A stretch of DNA of 64,000 nt from Pelecanus crispus (lineage: Eukaryota; Chordata; Aves; Pelecaniformes; Pelecanidae): positions 214,944,583 through 215,008,582 of the forward strand of contig NC_134643.1 in assembly GCF_030463565.1 (NCBI RefSeq), given 5' to 3'. The notes under the pieces are model-generated. The model searched no databases. It had not been told where the DNA came from and worked only from the letters and a program-made list of their open reading frames with translations. Below, piece after piece: positions 60,121-64,000 of this stretch. The first letter of the stretch is position 1; each line of letters starts with the position of its first letter. The position numbers and the translations under genes are program-made.

Positions 60121-61604
60121 GTTCCTCAGGCTGTGTGCATTGGTATACATGCACTTGAGGTGGCTGGTCTTCTGGTTCCCATCTTGGGAGGCAGCTAAGG
60201 AACATTTGTCGCGGCTCTCGTTGCCCTGGCTTATTCCCCGGTCGGTTGCAATGGCGTGAGCATTGCCACTTTGGACCCCATCCCCCAAGTCCTTCACTTT
60301 AAAGCCCGCCTCACCAAGTCGGCCAGCTTGCTGCCACAGATTGCCTTGCCTCCTTCTAGACAGGTGGATCCCATCCCTCCCTAACAGCCTATAGTCATGG
60401 AAGAATGTCCTGTTGTCATCAAAGCCAAAACCCTCACGATGGCACCAGCCACCAAGCCAAAAGTTGATTTGCATTCTACGCCTATTGCTGGCTGCAGCCT
60501 TTCCTCTAACCCGTAAAATGGAAGAAAAGGTAACTTGGGCACCAATACTTTTTGCTTGCCACCCCCAGGGCTTTGTAGTCTTCCTTGATTCGATTCTGCC
60601 CAGGTTCTGCCTTGCAGTGTCATTCATGCCCACATGAGAAGAGTAACAATGGATAGGTCGTCTGTGCTCTCGACAAGCTGTGGCACCCTCTTGGCAACAG
60701 CTCGGACCTTAGCTCCCAGAAGGCAGCACACTTCTCGTGACTCCCTGTCAAGCTGGCACATGGATGCCTCAGTGCCCCTTAACAGGCAGTCACCCGCCAC
60801 GAGCACTTGTTTCTTTTTGCAGTAGCTCCTGCGCGCTGCTACGGTTTCTCACTGCAGACCTTGCTTGGGGGTGTCTACAGCTGCTAAAGCTTCCTATCTC
60901 GTTTTGGTTGTAATGTTGGAGGGTTGGGACTGAAGCAGCGTCCTGCTTTTGTGTGCCACTGGGGTCCAAGAAGCCTCATTCTCTGCGGTGTCCACCACAG
61001 AAGCGTGGTTCTGAAACCACTGTTCTATCTCCATGTTGGCCCCTCTGACACTGCGCAGCCTTTTAACTGTTTCCTGCAACTTGTCCACCTGATGCAACAG
61101 ATCATCAGCCTGTGCGCATCTTTTGCAGGTACTTGCCTTTTCTCCAAGAGAAGGGTCTGGGCACTCATTGCAATCTGCCGTCTGTACTGAAGTCTCCTTC
61201 CTTGCCAGTTCTGTCTGGGTGGAAGCGTCACAGATCTCAGAGCCTTTCTCTGTAGAAATACTAGTTTTAACTCTGGGGAGAATGCCCACCATTCTGGCAG
61301 AGACCTAGAGCACTTCCCTGGACTGTGGGCCTACAAGCTGGCTGCACGGCTCCTCTCACACACCCTTGCGCATGAACTGCTGCTCAGCATGCTGCGCCCA
61401 CTTCACCCCTGTTTGCACGCCCCGCTTGCAGCGCTCCTGGCAGGTAGTGCACCCTAGGCTTGTTGAAATCTCCTGCAGTTGCTCCTGGCAATGCCCAAGC
61501 CGTGTCAGCCTCTCTCACAAGAGCCACCTGTGCCTGGCAGGGCTCTCTGCACGTCCTCTGGTTTCCCTGGCTCCAGGAACCCCCCCATGCACTACTACTC
61601 ACTC
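60121..61604 (-). mobile_element. CR1 LINE 5' part, truncated by the duplication junction
   Basis: Second copy of the right part of the CR1 at 52931-57180: a few codons of ORF2, ORF1 and the probable 5' UTR. Its 3' side is cut at 60121 by the duplication breakpoint, not by normal CR1 truncation. Confidence 0.92.
60194..61292 (-). pseudogene. CR1 ORF1, broken (copy 2)
   Basis: Same structure as the first copy, with the same stops. One residue differs in the N-terminal frame (Arg in place of Cys in the block VKRLRSVRG). The GDSL-type serine is Cys here too. The middle frame has lost one continuity seen in copy 1 because of the change at 60635. Confidence 0.85.
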
Positions 61605-62024
61605 AATCCTTGGAAGACTTTTCCTCAAAAGGAAGGAAGAACTGAGGAGCTCTTACCCTGCTCGAGGAAATAAACATTTCTTTAATTAACTCTTTATTCC
61701 TAGAAGGAGAGTTTATCCCTGCCTGAACAATATTTCAAAGAAGAGAAGTTGCTGCAACTGGGGAAAAGATCCGGTTTTTCTTTTTATCCACATTATTTGT
61801 CTTCCTCGTTAGAGAAAGCAGCGATATGACCGCTAATAGATGTGTATCCGTAGCTTCTCTGATAAATGGATGTATGATTTACGTTCAGGCTGGGAAGTCA
61901 AAAGTCCCTGGGTACAATGAAGGTGTATAATTATATGAAGTACGTTGGGGTACCGGCAGTGTGAGTGCATGTGCTACATGCACACGTATGAAAGCGTGAG
62001 AGAGAACTTCTCCCCAAAGGCTCC

Positions 62025-62052
62025 TTGCTGCTGCCGCTGCCGCTGCCGCTGG
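62025..62052. repeat. (CTGCCG)n hexamer microsatellite, copy 2
   Basis: Two hexamers shorter than the partner at 57601-57640. Confidence 0.95.
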
Positions 62053-62378
62053 TGCTGGTGCTGTGGAAGGAGGCATGAGCCTGACGGCGGGGCTCAGCCG
62101 GGCGTGGAGGTCCTCATGCAAGGCAGGGACGCCCTTGTGCTGCCCCTGCTGCTCTTTCTGGGGAGGTTTCGGGGCCTGGGGAGCTCTGTCCTGCCGGGGG
62201 GGGTTGCGCTTTGCATGTTTCAGGGGCTGGCAAGCCAGGGGTGATGGCAGTGGCCAGCCAGGCGGGCTGTTGCCGTGGGGCTCTGGCAGCCGTGACAGCA
62301 CAGAGGACAAGTCACAGAGGGGTGTCAGCAGGGCTGCCATCCGGCAGCGCCGCCGCTGCAGTACGGCTCGGGCCAGCG

Positions 62379-62754
62379 GTGAGTGGGGCAGGCGGGGGGA
62401 AGGCTGGGCCGGACGAGGGCCGGGGCAGAAGCGCCAGCCCCCGCAGGGCTTTCGAAGGCTGGGCAAGGGCGCAGCCGCTGCGGGGAGCGCCTTGGGCAGG
62501 GCAGGTGCCGCCCTTGGGGCTGGGCACACAGGTGCCCGCCACTGCCAGCCACGGCCAGTGCCTGGGGGGGCTGCGGGGATGTGCCCCCAGCCCCGCAGTG
62601 CTCACCAACCTTCCTCTTGCTGCCCCTGAGCTCCCTCGCCCCGTCTCCCACCCATCCCCGCGCCCCTGTGTCTCCTCTCCCCGCCGCCCCAGACGCCATC
62701 TCCCTCCCACCCAGCCCCACTGAGCCCCTTCTCTCCCTCCTCCTCCTCCTCCAG
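62379..62754 (+). other. Predicted 5'-UTR intron, copy 2
   Basis: Donor and acceptor are identical to those of copy 1, and the 376-bp length is unchanged. Confidence 0.65.
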
Positions 62755-62757
62755 GCC

Positions 62758-63449
62758 ATGGCTCTGGGAATCTCCCACGTCCTGATGGTGCTGAGCATCG
62801 TGCAATACACTCTGAGGGTGGGTGACCGGCCAGATGCGGCCACGCAAGACCTCCTGCGGCAGCGTGAGGAGCAGCTGAGCCAGGAGATGACTTGGCTCAT
62901 GCAGGAGATGGAGCAGAGGAGCCAGGAGCCACGCGGGCTCGCCCAGGAAGGCGTGCTCCTCGCCGCCTGCCAGCACTGGTGGTTCTTGGCCTCTGCCGAA
63001 ATGCTGCTGCTGCTCTTTGGGCTCTGCTGGCTCTCCAGGCAGAGGAGCACCGACTCACACGGCGGCGGGCACCAGGCAAGCTCCAGCAGGGAGGAGGGGG
63101 ATGGCCACGAGGACAAACCACACCCTTATGACACTTGGGGTCAAGACGAGTCTGTGGCTAAGGTGGGGAGCTCCGCTGCGTCTGCCAAGCCCTTTGCAAG
63201 AAGGGCTTTCTGACGGGGCAGCATCCAGCCGTGGGAGCGGGCAGTGCCTACAGAGACCTGAGCGCCCACAACAAGGACAACATCATCGACCGCCTGCTGC
63301 TCGTGCCCCTGAGACCACCCGCATGGCACTTCTTCCACCAGCGCTGGGCACTGCGGGGGAGCTGCCCGTCAGACGCTCCTGCAGATACCCGTGTGGAGCG
63401 CCTGCCGGAGAACGGGCTGTGCTTCCTCCTCTACCCCACGGCGAGCTGA
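62758..63449 (+). pseudogene. ITPRIP-like family gene remnant, copy 2
   Basis: I found no base difference from copy 1 across the coding remnant: the same 151-codon N-terminal frame (62758-63213), the same frameshift, the same second frame ending at 63449 and the same AGTAAA at 63512-63517. The disabling changes therefore predate the duplication, or the copies have been homogenised. Confidence 0.75.
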
Positions 63450-63511
63450 ACAGAAGGCGGGCCCCTGCTTCCTTGCCGCCTCCGCACCTCTTCACCCTAT
63501 GTAAAGATACC

Positions 63512-63517
63512 AGTAAA
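63512..63517 (+). terminator. Variant poly(A) signal AGTAAA, copy 2
   Basis: Same position relative to the gene remnant as in copy 1. Confidence 0.5.
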
Positions 63518-64000
63518 TGTGCTTGTTTTAACAAATGCCGTGTCTGCGAGTGTCTGGGCAACACTTTGTTGGGGAACGTTACCCCTTAGCTCCACCTCCC
63601 CTCTGTAACAAAGAGGTGAAGTCGGTGCTCAAATTTACGCTTGCAGGGGCTGCACTCATGCTTCGATGTTTAGCACCGCCTTCTCTTCTCTTCTCTCTCT
63701 TCTCCTGGTGTTCTTGACATTGCCTCCTCCCCGCCTCCTTTCCCATGCCCCGGCCCACCTCTGTGCTTGCTTAGAAGGATGCCGCTGAAATCAGCTCCTC
63801 CGTCGCTGGGTCTCACTTTTGCTGGCTGCCTGGCATCCGGCTAACATCAACGCACCACAAGGCCTTACCGTTCTTTGCATCAGGGAAAGAGCACGGAGGG
63901 TACAAACGAAAGCAAGCCGCTTAGGAATGAGCATCGTACCAGTTGGCAAGGCTCTCTGAGCTTCAGGGGTGTGCTGAAAATCGAGAAGATGTCTCTTCAT

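Larger units (their letters stand above)
60121..64000. repeat. Tandem duplication unit, copy 2 (runs past window end)
   Basis: Direct repeat of 55697-59588. Differences found by eye are 56200/60624 (G/T), 56211/60635 (C/T), 56631/61055 (A/G), 59389/63801 (T/C), 59409/63821 (T/G) and the 12-bp microsatellite. Others may have been missed. The unit is incomplete only because the window ends. Confidence 0.95.

Overview
The window looks like a bird nuclear genome, probably neoavian. The evidence is many CR1 LINE fragments ending in the ATTCTATG octamer tail, five solo LTRs of an ERVL-like family with 5-bp target duplications, a chimeric SINE with a tRNA-Ile head and a CR1 tail, and a GC-rich intronless FUT4-type fucosyltransferase. 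Nothing bacterial, phage or plasmid-like is visible. The species cannot be read from the sequence.

Layout: 1-26 kb is mostly AT-rich non-coding DNA with CR1 pieces (1-312, 1010-2402, 4939-5408, 8441-9193, 11221-11416, 11767-12006, 13565-13666), an intact solo LTR (2835-3389), an LTR interrupted by about 417 bp of foreign sequence (18527-19510), and the tRNA-Ile/CR1 SINE (22746-22884). At about 26.5-30.6 kb lies a nearly complete but dead R2-type retrotransposon on the minus strand. It keeps recognisable zinc fingers, a Myb-like region, a reverse transcriptase and a restriction-like endonuclease. I see no flanking 28S rDNA. From 30.6 to 42.9 kb there are three more solo LTRs and one CR1 tail in otherwise unassigned DNA.

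The only intact cellular gene I can support is a 366-codon alpha-1,3-fucosyltransferase (FUT4 type), 42910-44010 on the minus strand, in a CpG-rich block. Directly upstream of it is a 1.66-kb GC-rich minisatellite of about 35 units (49 bp and 39 bp). The units form a 186-bp higher-order repeat, which in turn alternates as a 372-bp A/B dimer. The array has no stop codons over long distances in several frames, so it creates very long spurious ORFs.

From 52.9 kb to the end there is a near-full-length but dead CR1 (minus strand), followed by a very recent tandem duplication. The unit 55697-60120 is repeated from 60121 to beyond the window end. Five substitutions and one 12-bp microsatellite difference were seen by eye over about 3.9 kb. 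Each unit carries the 5' part of the CR1 and a reduced, frameshifted gene of the ITPRIP-like family (58346-59037 and 62758-63449). That gene has a plausible 5'-UTR intron and a variant poly(A) signal.

Limits: short exons of multi-exon genes could be hidden in the unassigned stretches. Repeat family names come from memory of the families, not from a search.
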